64,000 nucleotides of DNA from Saccharopolyspora phatthalungensis. Its GTDB lineage: Bacteria > Actinomycetota > Actinomycetes > Mycobacteriales > Pseudonocardiaceae. The notes under the pieces are model-generated. The model was not told where the DNA came from. It saw nothing but the letters and a program-made list of their open reading frames with translations, and made no database searches. The stretch lies in NCBI RefSeq assembly GCF_014203395.1, contig NZ_JACHIW010000001.1, forward strand, positions 2,108,001 through 2,172,000, in the 5' to 3' direction. Made by a program: the position numbers and the translations under genes. How positions within the stretch are numbered: the first letter of the stretch is position 1; the number at the start of each line of letters is the position of its first letter. This document shows positions 42,935 through 52,139 of the stretch, piece by piece.

Positions 42935-43522
42935 CCAGTAAAAATTGATCTTGAAACCTTATTCCTTGATCAAACCAAGGAATGTCCAGTTGGGCGGACG
43001 GATAACAAAACGTTACCAGGCCCGGCCGAGAGTCTGGTCACGTCAACCGATAGGATCGACGACAAGATCGAGCCGCAGACGTCGCCTTCTCGGTGCGCCG
43101 TGACCATTGCGGCACGCAGTGTCCGCATTGGACACCGTGCGGGGGCTGACGGTGTGGCTGACTGGCACAACTGAAATCGACCGACTGCAACAGCGCTCGG
43201 GGGCGCCGGCGGTCGGGACGGGGGAGGGCCCGGGCTGTCATTCGGGGGATGGCCCGGGCCCTGTGCCGTCTCTGTGGGTCCAGACCACATTCGCGAGCGC
43301 TTCCGGTAGCGGAGCCTCGAACAGCGCGTGAACTCCGGGAACCCAGACTCATGTGTGGCCCAACGCACAACGATGCGGTTGTCTTCGCCGGGCGACGTCT
43401 GAGAATCCGCGGCGGCGCACGTTGTCAGGGTGGGCTAAGCGGCTGCTGATGTGCTGGGTGGGGAGTCGAGGCGGTGGTTGCAGGGAAAGCGGGAACTGCC
43501 AACTGCTGTCGCCGCAGTCTCC
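42935..43522. other. Intergenic region with an orphan hairpin
   Basis: About 590 bases with no supportable gene. A perfect 11-bp stem (43225-43235 with 43252-43262, AGGGCCCGGGC type) with a 16-nt loop stands by itself. It may be a transcription terminator for the exporter operon or for a small RNA. TAGGAT near 43050 is a possible promoter element, but nothing else supports a transcript. Confidence 0.4.
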
Positions 43523-43990
43523 TTAGACGTTGGGGCGGACTACCAGGACTGGGCAGGCCGCGTGGCGGACACATTGCTCGGCCACCGAGCCCAACATGAG
43601 TCCCGCGAACCCGCCGCGACCTCGGTGGCCGACGACGAGCATGTCGGCGCCCTTCGAAGCCGACAGCAGTGCTTGCGGCGACGGCGAATGGACCACGTGG
43701 ATCTGGATCGCGAGGTCGGTGTGGTCGCCTAGCTTGTTGGACACGATGCGTTCGGTGTCCTCGATGACCGACTGCTGGAACTGGTCCAGGCTCGGCACGA
43801 CGTTCGGCGGGCAGTCCGCCGGTCGGGGCGCGGTCCGCAGGCTCCACGCCCGCACCACGTGCAACACGCCGTTGCGGAGCCGGGCCTCCTCGGCCGCCAC
43901 GAGTAGTGCGCGCAGTGACGATGCGGAACTGTCCACACCGACGACGACACCGCCGTCGATCTCCACCTGTTGAATCGTCTGATCTGGCAC
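43523..43990 (-). CDS. Universal stress protein (UspA family)
   Basis: This 155-residue cytoplasmic protein has the UspA fold with VVVGVDSSASSLRAL near 15 and the ATP-binding loop GHRGRGGFAGLMLGSVAEQC near 124-143, which fits the G-2x-G-9x-G(S/T) pattern of nucleotide-binding members. It ends in the usual CPVLVVRP strand. GTG at 43990 follows GGAG. Genes of this group often respond to hypoxia or stationary phase. Here it is transcribed alone. Confidence 0.93.
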   Translation of the reverse strand: MPDQTIQQVEIDGGVVVGVDSSASSLRALLVAAEEARLRNGVLHVVRAWSLRTAPRPADCPPNVVPSLDQFQQSVIEDTERIVSNKLGDHTDLAIQIHVVHSPSPQALLSASKGADMLVVGHRGRGGFAGLMLGSVAEQCVRHAACPVLVVRPNV

Positions 43991-44223
43991 CCCTCCACTC
44001 CAACCGCACCGGCCCGAGTTGTCGAGTCGACCAGCTGGGGATCAGCCGAACACGTTGCAAATCTGTGACTTTAGCCACAATTAACACACCTGTGTCATTA
44101 TTTGGTTTTGCTGTGGTAAGGCATAGGTAGGGATGTCCCAAACCAGCGTTGCTTGGGGGCATGCGCTGGCCGAGGGCGAGTTGGGCAGGCTCGCAACTTT
44201 CTCAACAGCAGAAGGGTGGGCCG

Positions 44224-44799
44224 ATGGCGCATTCAAAGGAATGCTCGGTAGTCCAAACGCAACAGAACAGTCCGCTGATTCGGCGATCGGTGAGCGACGT
44301 CGAGCTGGTGCCGGTGCCCAGGCTGGAATGGTCGCTGGCGACGGAGGCGCACCCGCCCGCGCTGGAGGCAGCAAAACCCGCATCGTTGCGTCGGAGCTGG
44401 ATCCACACCGCACCTGAACAGCAGGTGCTCGAATTGTTCCGCAAGTTGCAGGGTGCCAAGCGCCGGCTGCCTGCGCCGTGGTGGCTGCGGGCGCTGGATC
44501 GCGGTGAGATCGAGTCTCGGGCGGCCGCTTTCGAGATCGAAGACGAGGTGCACGCGGCGCTCGGCGCCCGGCCAGGATGGGTTTTCGTGCCCTGGGCCGG
44601 GGTCGGCGAAACAGGCTACTGGGAATACGCGCCGTCGGACCGGGCGCCGATGCGGATGCCCACGACGGTGGTGCTGACCGACGAGCACCGCGGCTGGCTC
44701 AACGTGGTGCCGGCGCACTGCGACACCGAGCCGGTTCCGGTGCCGATCAAGCAGGCAACCGGCCTAGTGTCGATGCTGCCGCAGATCGAAGTGTGGTGA
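44224..44799 (+). CDS. Uncharacterised actinobacterial protein
   Basis: This 191-residue soluble protein has no recognised motif. It contains Trp-rich stretches (APWWLRALDRGE, GYWEYAP, RGWLNVVPAHCD) and no membrane span or signal peptide. It is preceded by an AT-rich region (44040-44132) unusual for this genome, with TAGGTA near 44125, which is likely promoter DNA. AAGGG precedes the ATG at 44224. It lies just upstream of trmB on the same strand. Confidence 0.65.
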   Translation: MAHSKECSVVQTQQNSPLIRRSVSDVELVPVPRLEWSLATEAHPPALEAAKPASLRRSWIHTAPEQQVLELFRKLQGAKRRLPAPWWLRALDRGEIESRAAAFEIEDEVHAALGARPGWVFVPWAGVGETGYWEYAPSDRAPMRMPTTVVLTDEHRGWLNVVPAHCDTEPVPVPIKQATGLVSMLPQIEVW

Positions 44800-44884
44800 T
44801 CCGCCGGTCCGGCCTTCAGGCAGTGCCGGGAGCTGGTGGCGGCCGAGCCGGGTTCGGTCGCCGGTGCCCGCTGCGGGTTTGCGA

Positions 44885-44890
44885 TACTGA
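44885..44890 (+). promoter_or_regulatory. Putative -10 box of trmB
   Basis: TACTGA ends 6 nt before the GTG at 44897; no SD precedes the start. Confidence 0.4.
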
Positions 44891-44896
44891 GTCCCC

Positions 44897-45610
44897 GTGA
44901 ATGCGTCTGACCAGCAGGTTCCCTTTCGTCGTACCGTTGTCAGCTACGTCCAACGCGGCGAGCGGATGACGGTGGGTCAGCAGCGTGCCTGGGACCGCCA
45001 CTGGCCCGAACTGGGTTCCGAGGTGACCGCACTGCCCGACGGGCCGCTGGACCTCTCCGGCTGGTTCGGCCGCTCCGCGCCGGTGGTGCTGGAGATCGGC
45101 TCCGGCATGGGCGAAACGACCGCGCGGCTCGTGGCCGCCCAACCCGAGGCCAACTACCTTGCGGTTGAGGTCTACAAGCCCGGTCTGGCCCAGCTGATGC
45201 TGCGGGCCGAGAAGCTCGAGGTAACCAACCTCAGGTTGCTCCGCGGCGACGCGATCGTGCTGCTGCGCGAGCACATCGAGCCTGCGTCGCTGTCCGAGGT
45301 CCGCATCTACTTCCCCGACCCGTGGCCCAAGAAGCGCCACCACAAGCGCCGTCTCGTACAACCCGATTCGGTGGGACTGATCGCATCCAGACTCGCGCCG
45401 GGCGGCGTGCTGCACCTCGCGACGGACTGGGAGAACTACGCCGAGCAGATGCTGGAGGTCTGCCGGGCGGAGCCGCAATTACGCAACCGGTACGCCGACG
45501 AGCCGGGCGGTTGGGCACCGCGGCCGGAATGGCGACCGGTCACGAAGTTCGAGAACCGGGCGCACGACGAGGGCCGCGAAATCCACGACCTGATCTTCGA
45601 ACGCATCTAG
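44897..45610 (+). CDS. trmB: tRNA (guanine46-N7)-methyltransferase
   Basis: This 237-residue enzyme transfers a methyl group from S-adenosylmethionine to N7 of G46 in the variable loop of tRNA. The AdoMet motif is LEIGSGMGE near 71-79, and the TrmB-specific blocks FPDPWPKKRHHKRRL (about 141-155) and the C-terminal TKFENRAHDEGREIHDLIFE are complete. Start at GTG 44897 on a probably leaderless mRNA. It is the last clearly functional gene before a long region of relics. Confidence 0.95.
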   Translation: MNASDQQVPFRRTVVSYVQRGERMTVGQQRAWDRHWPELGSEVTALPDGPLDLSGWFGRSAPVVLEIGSGMGETTARLVAAQPEANYLAVEVYKPGLAQLMLRAEKLEVTNLRLLRGDAIVLLREHIEPASLSEVRIYFPDPWPKKRHHKRRLVQPDSVGLIASRLAPGGVLHLATDWENYAEQMLEVCRAEPQLRNRYADEPGGWAPRPEWRPVTKFENRAHDEGREIHDLIFERI

Positions 45611-45691
45611 CGGTTGCTCGGGTTGGTCGAGCGGGCTGGGGCGGCGACCCCCTCATTGCCTCTGCCATCGTCTGCAGTGGGAGATGAGGCG

Positions 45692-45910
45692 ATGGCAGTG
45701 GTCACCACGGCGCGGCGCATCCGGTGGTCCCAACGGGTCCGCTTGGAGCGGCTCAACGTTGGCGATGTCGAGGGACTGGTGGCGTCGTACGAACGCGACG
45801 TGGTCCTAGTCGTACAGGTCGTCAGGACCGTCGGCCACCGGCAGATCCGCGCGTCGAGGGAGGGCTCGTGCCGGCCGAGTCCCAGTTCGAACCCGTGAAA
45901 CGCAGCCCGG
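45692..45910 (+). pseudogene. SnoaL-like protein relic
   Basis: The frame from ATG 45692 reads VRLERLNVGDVEGLVASYERDVVLVV, which matches the N-terminal helix and strand of SnoaL/NTF2-fold proteins. Further similarity (VPAESQFEPV) continues in a different frame, so at least one frameshift is present. The rest of the fold is missing. Called as a relic. Confidence 0.45.
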
Positions 45911-46396
45911 GATCGGAACGGCTACCGAGCGCTCGCCGCAGTGCGGTTGGCCGGTGGCTGTGTGACCGTCGAAGCGGCTCCGTCGGCAGCGGGACGGTAC
46001 TGACTTCGGGTGATCGACCAGCCCAACGCGCTCTGCTCGGAATGTGCTGACTGACCCGCGAGGTTTCTCTCCGTCTTGATCGGCGGGTCAAGAAGATCAT
46101 CGGGTGCGCGGTTATGAGCTCTGGTCTGAGCCCGGCTCCCCGCACCTGCTTGCGGCCACCGGCATCTTCCACCACACTGCTAGCGGCGGGAAGAATGACC
46201 ACTCTGTCGACCCCTGGGGTCTGACCTAGCTGCAGCAAAGACGGCCACGTCGGCGTTCTTCCCGCCCCAGACCGTCGCCATTCAGCACGCCCCTCGTGGG
46301 CCCGCCACGCACTGGGCGTGGCCCAGTTCCTCATACCGGGCTCAATGGTCTGGTTGGCGTCGTGATTCGCGAAGCTCCACTGAATACGGTCGCGGT
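45911..46396. other. Gene-free region within the relic block
   Basis: About 490 bases with no supportable frame, SD or hairpin. It lies between two relics and is probably decayed coding DNA. Confidence 0.3.
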
Positions 46397-46696
46397 GTAA
46401 CCGATGCCGAGTTACGCGGTGATCTCCGCCCGCCGGACCTCAACACCGGCGAGAAGACGACACTGTTGGCCTTCCTCGTTGGGATGCTGACGCCCAACCG
46501 ACCGCGGACGAGTCGGCCGAGGACCTGCTCGACGCCTGACCGGGAAGCAGTGCGGCGGTCCAACTCGGTCGCGGAAGCCTGCACCGACCTCGACGCGCCC
46601 GGCGCTCGATCGCTCCGCGAAACGCCGCCGTCGTCGATGCGTTGGGTGTTGGTGCACGTGATCGAGGAAACCGCTGTCAACCGCTCGCCACGCTGA
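46397..46696 (+). pseudogene. DinB/DUF664-family relic
   Basis: The frame opens with TDAELRGDLRPPDLNTGEKT and later has MRWVLVHVIEETA, both hallmarks of DinB-like DUF664 proteins (about 170 residues when complete). The expected middle part is missing or scrambled, and the usual start codon is lost (GTA at the expected position), so the gene is not functional. Confidence 0.6.
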
Positions 46697-47290
46697 CAAT
46701 GTCGGCGAAAACCCGCCGTTGGTCTTCGTTTTCGCTCGGGATCCTTTGGACCGCCCCGGCCCGTGCATCTGGAACGAAAAGGTCGTCCGCTACTCGCTCT
46801 TCGATGGCGGCGTGCCCGGCGCGCCGGTACAGCGGATTCATGGCCGAGGTGGAGCGCCTGGAAACCGCCGAGCCCGCGGGCGCTTCGACCACCTGCCGCT
46901 GGTGGTGGAAACAGCCCACGCAGGTCCCACGCTGGTGGGCATCCACCGCGACAGGTCTTGCCGGAGGGCCCGTTGGAGCACGCGGCATGCCCCAGGTTCG
47001 TCGGGCTGGGACTGCATTGGCACACCGTGCCGCTGATCCGCACCACGCAGCTGCACATCCGCGGCGTCCGAGATATCCCGCGACGTCGTTCAACACCTCG
47101 TTGGTGGGAACCGAGATCGGCACCACCCAGGAAGCCCCGTGGCGGGACCTGGCGATCGCCGAGATCAACAGGTCTGCGCTGTTCTCGTTCGACTCCGCGT
47201 GTCACGGTCATCGACCGCCGCACCGAGGCGTCGCACCTGTTTGCTCCGCTGGGGTCCGGACCGCGATGCGCTGCCGCCCGGCCGATGTTC
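46677..47290 (+). pseudogene. Bacterial nitric oxide synthase oxygenase relic
   Basis: Pieces of a NOS oxygenase can be followed through several frames: PPLVFVFARD, RPGPCIWNEKVVRYS and GRFDHLPLVVET in one frame, then LEHAACPRFVGLGLHWHTVP and IRTTQLHIRG in a second, SFNTSLVGTEIGT and WRDLAIAEINRSALFSFD in a third, and VTVIDRRTEASH in the second again. The order matches intact enzymes of about 360 residues, including the GLRWH and NGWYMGTEIG regions. The N-terminal third with the heme-ligand Cys is absent, and an internal deletion precedes WRD. At least three frameshifts make it non-functional. Confidence 0.7.
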
Positions 47291-47297
47291 GCCGTCA

Positions 47298-47582
47298 CTA
47301 GGGAAGCGGCCCAGCGCGAATGGTGGGGAATACCCCGCGGCTTCCAGTGCCCCGGGCCGGCCCGCCTCCGGTGTGACGTGCTGTCGAGCATAAACCGCCG
47401 TCGTCTGGCACCAGTGTTCTGTGCGGACTGACTTGCGATCGCTGCGCGCTGTCATCCGCGGCGCGGCGCCGGGCCGGCGAGAGCCGGTCCAGGGCGTCCG
47501 GGAGAACCGAGCTGGCCGACATGAGCAGCAGCACGGCGACGGCGGTGACGGCACCGATAGCGGAAAGCACGTTGATGAACAA
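47298..47582 (-). CDS. Putative 94-residue membrane protein
   Basis: A TTG at 47582 follows GGGAGG with a 6-nt gap and opens a frame with one hydrophobic helix (FINVLSAIGAVTAVAVLLLM) and a charged region after it (DRLSPARRR). The last 55 residues have unusual composition and may be read-through into decayed DNA, so the true protein may be shorter or the gene itself may be a relic. No family is recognised. Confidence 0.35.
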   Translation of the reverse strand: MFINVLSAIGAVTAVAVLLLMSASSVLPDALDRLSPARRRAADDSAQRSQVSPHRTLVPDDGGLCSTARHTGGGPARGTGSRGVFPTIRAGPLP

Positions 47583-47703
47583 TTCTGACCTCCCTGGGTT
47601 TTCCTTTCTGACAGGGCAATCTTCGCGTTCCGCACGGGTGTTGGGGATCGGTCTTCTGGTCGGCCCGGATGGCCATCCGGCCAATCTCGCGCGGGGCCGG
47701 ATT

Positions 47704-47715
47704 GGCCGATCGGTC
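47704..47715. promoter_or_regulatory. Near-copy of the GGCCGATCGGCC palindrome
   Basis: Eleven of twelve bases match the palindromes at 50251, 53189 and 53215-type positions near the same two-component system. It may be a weak or decayed operator. Confidence 0.3.
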
Positions 47716-47745
47716 GCTGCCAGCTGCCCGTGGGCTGCACTGCCG

Positions 47746-49333
47746 CTATTCGTCTGTGATGGGCTCGGTGCTGATCCGGCGCAGCATCGGGCCGCTGCTG
47801 AAGGCGGCGAGTACCGCGCCCGCCACGCCGATCACGACCGGGGCGAATATCCAGCCGTTGATCACAACGGTGGCTTTTTCGCCGACCAGCGTCAGCATCC
47901 CGACACCGATCCCGATGCCGCCCGCTCCGGCGCCCATCGTCGCGACCAGCGCGGGTAACGCCGCCGCCTCGGTCCGCAGTGCGCGGTCCACCATGCGCAC
48001 CGGGGCACCTGCGGCGATCAATGCGCCGAAGGTGCGCCGCCGATCGACCACGGATGAAGCGGCGGTGATGGCCGCGCTGCTTCCCGCGAGCAGTGCGGCG
48101 AGCGCCAGGCCGATTCCGGTCACCCGTTTGAGATCGCCCAATATCATCTGCCGCTCGCCCAGCCACAGCTCGCGGCTTTCGAAGCTATTCCCGGGCAGCG
48201 ACACGGCGAGCGCAGTGCGCACCTTTTCCCGGTCGGCGTCCGTCGCCGGGTTTACCGCCAATGTCGACTCGCCGAGGTTGGCGAGCTCGGGCACCAATGC
48301 GGGGTCGATCAGCACCGAATCACCCAGCTCCGGTTCCTGACTGCCGAGTGGGCGCCTCACAACCCCGTCCGGTAACCCCAGCTTCGGTGGCTCGGCGTCG
48401 GATCCTCCCATCGAGTAGGGCTGGACCTGCATGCCCGAAGTCGGTATCCGCGTGGCTGGATCTGCCCGAATGGCCGGTGGGCCCGCGCATACGCCGACCG
48501 CCATTCGGGTCACCGCCGCAGCGTCCGGACAACTGATCACCAATCCGGGAAATGTCTCGACGTCGGGGCTGCCCAGGGTGACTCGTTCGGCCCTGGCGAC
48601 GGCGGCGTTAGCGCCGTTGCGTGTGAGTTCGTCGGACATGCGTTTCTGCTGAACGGCCGCGTGCGCGGCCGGTACGTCCAGGTACAGCACGGAATCCTTG
48701 AAGGACCGGCCGCCGCCCGCGAAGGACTCGAAGCTGGGCAGCATTGTCATCGCCATCGACCCGACGAACACCGCGAGGACGATGCCGGATACTGACCGAT
48801 AGGCAGCCCTCGGATCGCTTTGCAATCGTCGACCCGCGAACAACATCGCCGGCCGCCGCCACACGGCGGCGAACAATTTGCCTAGCGCGCCGGTCAGCCA
48901 CGGCCCAACGATCGAGGCCGACAGCAGTACCGCGGCGAGCGACGCGAGCAGCAACGTGACGCCACCGGTCTCCATGGCCACCGCGAGTCCACAAGCGAAG
49001 AGCGCTGCCACCGCGACCAGACAGCAGTACCTCACCGGGGCCGGGGAAGCGCGGCGCGCCGCCGGTCGGTACCCGATCGCCGGAGACGTCGAGCCGGACG
49101 ATCGGATCGTTCTGGATGTAATCCCGGCTCGCCACCGAAACCGCACCCGAGGGATCGACGGCGCCGTGCTGCCACATCGCCCGGTCCATCCTGGCCTGCG
49201 TCGCGTTCGGCAGGGTTGCCAGAAACAGGATCAGCGCCGTGGCGACCGCGACCCCGGCCGCGGTAAGCACGGCCGAACGGCGGCTGCGGGAGTCCACTCG
49301 CAACACCCGCAGCGCCAATCGCACGGGGTTCAT
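47746..49333 (-). pseudogene. FtsX-type ABC permease, deleted and frameshifted
   Basis: The gene starts at ATG 49333 (MNPVRLALRVLRVDSRS), overlapping the ATPase stop by ATGA, and runs through a first membrane helix to RFPGPGEV near 49030. The frame is then lost. The downstream half is open in another frame from about 49060, begins with membrane helices (CCLVAVAALFACGLAVAM) and ends with a complete FtsX domain. Intact members are about 800 residues and have a first FtsX domain with three helices here, which is missing. The permease is thus broken by an internal deletion and a frameshift. Confidence 0.75.
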
Positions 49334-50037
49334 CCGATCATCACCCCGCCGACGATCATGCCGTCGCGGATCTCCACGATCCGTGCCGCCTTGGCGGCAA
49401 GCTCCCGGTCGTGCGTCACGATGACCACCGCCGCCTCAGTGTCCGCGGCGGCGGCGAACAGTGCCTGCGTGGTCTCGGCCGCGGTGCGGGTGTCCAGCGA
49501 GCCGGTCGGCTCGTCGGCGAAGATCACCTTGGGTCGGTGAGCAAGGGCCCGCGCGATCGCGACCCGTTGTGCCTGACCGCCAGAAAGCTGGCCGGGCAAC
49601 CGGTTTTCCAGTCCGCCGAGGCCGAGCCGGCCCAACCACTCCCGCGCACCAGCCAGCGCCTGCGTGCGGTCGGCCCCGGCCAGCAGCAGCGGCAGCGCGG
49701 TGTTCTCCGCCGCGGTCAACTCGCCGACCAGCAGGCCCTGCTGGAAGATGAAGCCGAACTCGTGCCGGCGCAGCGCGCTGCGCTTGGCCTCGCCGAGCTG
49801 GTCGATGCGGTGTCCGTCCAGCGTTACCTCGCCCTCGTCCGGACGCAGGATCCCGGCCAACACGTGCAGCAGCGTCGTCTTCCCAGAGCCGGATGGTCCG
49901 ACGATCGCCAGCACTTCGCCGGTGCGGATGTTCAGGTCTACGCCAGCTAGTGCCCGGTCAGCGCCGTACGTCTTGACCAGCCCGCGCCCCATCAGGAATG
50001 GTTTTCCCGGCCGCCGGTCGACAGTAGAAGCCGACAT
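49330..50037 (-). CDS. ABC transporter ATPase (LolD/MacB type)
   Basis: This 235-residue ATPase has Walker A GPSGSGKT (about 46-53), signature LSGGQ (about 149), Walker B VIFADEPTGSLD and the switch His in VTHDRELA, the MacB/LolD pattern. These ATPases work with FtsX-type permeases in peptide-antibiotic resistance or lipoprotein release. AGGAGG is 6 nt before the ATG at 50037. The gene is intact, but the permease it overlaps is broken, so it has no local partner. The kinase-regulator genes start 285 nt away on the other strand. Confidence 0.92.
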   Translation of the reverse strand: MSASTVDRRPGKPFLMGRGLVKTYGADRALAGVDLNIRTGEVLAIVGPSGSGKTTLLHVLAGILRPDEGEVTLDGHRIDQLGEAKRSALRRHEFGFIFQQGLLVGELTAAENTALPLLLAGADRTQALAGAREWLGRLGLGGLENRLPGQLSGGQAQRVAIARALAHRPKVIFADEPTGSLDTRTAAETTQALFAAAADTEAAVVIVTHDRELAAKAARIVEIRDGMIVGGVMIG

Positions 50038-50250
50038 CTTTCGTCCTCCTGCTCGTTTCGCGCCGCGTGTGCCGTTTCGCAGGTGCGTGCCCGTGCTCGC
50101 AGTCACTAGGGCGCTTCGTCCGTGGCTGTTCCGGGCGGCTGCGGTCAGATCGCGATGTCCCTGCCTGATGCGGGACCGTTCGATACGAGATTGGCGACCG
50201 ACGGCCATTTCCGGATCGGCCTGCGGGCTGCTGATCGATAAGGCGAGGTC

Positions 50251-50262
50251 GGCCGATCGGCC
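50251..50262. promoter_or_regulatory. Palindrome GGCCGATCGGCC upstream of the kinase gene
   Basis: A perfect 12-bp palindrome lies about 65 bases before the putative transcription start of the kinase gene and between it and the divergent ABC ATPase gene. Two more exact copies occur after the response regulator gene. It is a candidate binding site for that regulator. Confidence 0.4.
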
Positions 50263-50309
50263 AGGGCTTTCAAACCCATTGGCCGGGGTGATCGAATCGG
50301 GACCCGGGC

Positions 50310-50315
50310 TACGGT
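50310..50315 (+). promoter_or_regulatory. Putative -10 box of the second kinase gene
   Basis: TACGGT ends 6 nt before the GTG at 50322, with no SD, so a leaderless transcript is likely. Confidence 0.45.
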
Positions 50316-50321
50316 CGTACC

Positions 50322-52139
50322 GTGAGCAGTTTCGCGCCGTATTCCGAGACCGAAGCCGCAGACCCCTGGTGGCGGCGGGTCGGCGCCTTGCTGCGCGAAC
50401 AGTGGATCTTCGCGTCGCTGCTCGGACTGATCTGGTGCGGGGACACGCTGCTGCTGTTCTCGGAAGGCGGCAAACGCCTGCTGATGATTCCGGGTGTCGC
50501 CATGATGGCGGTGCTGGGGATCTTCGGCCGCCGCCATCCGGTCGGCTGCGGGCTCGCCGCGCTCGCCGTGCTCGGCGGCAACACAGCAGTGGCGTGGGTG
50601 GTGAATGCGGACCTCTACTCGGCCGGCTTGGAGAGCATCCTGCCGACCGAGAACCTGGTGGGTCTGCTGCTGGTGCTGTACCTCTTCCGGCTGCACCCGT
50701 TGCGTAAAGCCGTTCCGGTCACCGCGTTGCTGGTGGTGGCGTGCCTCGCCGCCGTGGTGATCCGTAACCGGGTGTCGATCGTCTACCCGCCACCCGGGAT
50801 CGAGCAGACGATGAGCTTCGGCTTCCTGCAACTGGTGTTGGCGGTGGGCACCGGCCGCTACCTGCGCGGACGGCCGAGCCGGGACGACTGGCAGGACAGC
50901 CCGTTGCGCGCGCTGTTGCGTCGGCAGTGGCCGGTGATCGCAGCGTTGAGCATCCTGCTTTTCCTGGAATTTTCGAAGAGCAGCGACCTCTCGTCGATCG
51001 CGCTGGTGGTCGTGCTGCTGTGCGGCCTGGCGCTGTCGGTGCTCGCGGTGTTCGGGCCCATCCGGCCGATCGAGGCGGCCGGGTTCGGGGCAGTGGCGCT
51101 GGTGCTGACGACGATCGTGATGCGGGTGCTGGGGATCGCGAACAGCGGCGACGGCCTGCTCGGACCGGTTCCGCTGGCGGCGACCGGGGCGGGCATGCTG
51201 CTGTTGACTTTCGCGGTTCGCCACGCCGAGCCGATGCGTGCGGTGTGGGCCGGTGCGGCGCTGGTCGGTGCCGCGTTGTTCGCGCTTTTCTTGACCCCGG
51301 TGGACACCGGCGGTTCCCGCACGTACAACGATCCGAGCGACTACCTCCAACCCGTTTTCATGGGCGGGCTGCTGCTGGTGATCTCGGTCGGCACCGGAAT
51401 GTACTTCCGCGCGCGGGACGAAGAACGCGCGAAGTCTGTGCGCAGCGCCGTGACGGATGCTCAGCAGGCCGAACGGATGGCGCTGGCGCGGGAGCTGCAC
51501 GACGTGGTGGCGCACCACGTCACCGGCATCGTGGTGCAGGCGCAGGCCGCGCAGATGGTCGCGACGAAGAACCCGAAGGCGGCCACCGACGCGCTGGCGC
51601 GCATCGCCGACAGCGGCACCGAAGCGCTGACCGCGATGCGGCGGCTGGTGGCCAGCATGCGCGGCGCCGAGCCCGCCGGTGCCTCGGAGGCGACCGAGCA
51701 GGCGACCACCGATCTTGAAGCGGACTTGGAAGCCGTCGTGGCGGCGACCCAGCGCCTCGCCGGTGACCACTCCGGGTCCCCGACAGTGAGCCTGCGCGTA
51801 GATGTCGGCCGGGAGATCCCACCCGAGGTCGCCCGCTCCGCTCTCCGCGTGGTGCAGGAATCCCTGACCAATGCGGAAAAGCACGCGCTCGACGCCAGTT
51901 ACATCCAGATCGACGTGCACGCCGACCTGACGAACCTGCACACGCGTATCACCGATGACGGCACGGCGATACGCCGCCAACCGGTTGGTGGCTCGGGCGG
52001 ATACGGTCTGGTCGGGATGCGCGAGCGGATCGAGCTGCTCGGCGGCCGGTTTCGGGCCGGTCCGGGCAAGCACGTCGGCTGGCGCGTCGAAGCGGTGCTG
52101 CCGTTGGCGGAACAGAATGGGGAAGTGGGGCAGCGATGA
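50322..52139 (+). CDS. Sensor histidine kinase with long membrane region
   Basis: This 605-residue kinase has about ten or more hydrophobic helices (25-360), much more than its relative at 38173, then a HisKA_3 helix with His393 in ARELHDVVAHHV and an HATPase domain with ESLTNAEKHA near 517-526 and GGYGLVGMRER near 563-573. Membrane-rich kinases beside ABC exporters often sense cell-envelope antibiotics. It overlaps the response regulator gene by 4 nt (ATGA) and is divergent from the ATPase of the broken FtsX-type transporter, its likely former target. Confidence 0.93.
   Translation: MSSFAPYSETEAADPWWRRVGALLREQWIFASLLGLIWCGDTLLLFSEGGKRLLMIPGVAMMAVLGIFGRRHPVGCGLAALAVLGGNTAVAWVVNADLYSAGLESILPTENLVGLLLVLYLFRLHPLRKAVPVTALLVVACLAAVVIRNRVSIVYPPPGIEQTMSFGFLQLVLAVGTGRYLRGRPSRDDWQDSPLRALLRRQWPVIAALSILLFLEFSKSSDLSSIALVVVLLCGLALSVLAVFGPIRPIEAAGFGAVALVLTTIVMRVLGIANSGDGLLGPVPLAATGAGMLLLTFAVRHAEPMRAVWAGAALVGAALFALFLTPVDTGGSRTYNDPSDYLQPVFMGGLLLVISVGTGMYFRARDEERAKSVRSAVTDAQQAERMALARELHDVVAHHVTGIVVQAQAAQMVATKNPKAATDALARIADSGTEALTAMRRLVASMRGAEPAGASEATEQATTDLEADLEAVVAATQRLAGDHSGSPTVSLRVDVGREIPPEVARSALRVVQESLTNAEKHALDASYIQIDVHADLTNLHTRITDDGTAIRRQPVGGSGGYGLVGMRERIELLGGRFRAGPGKHVGWRVEAVLPLAEQNGEVGQR

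Noticed and set aside
42935..43522. Small genes in the region after the exporter permease
   Set aside because: Several short frames exist on both strands but none has an SD with plausible composition.
44133..44417. Plus-strand frame with AGGTAGGG before an ATG at 44133
   Set aside because: It overlaps the 191-residue gene at 44224 in another frame and its later part has Ala/Gly-rich shadow composition.
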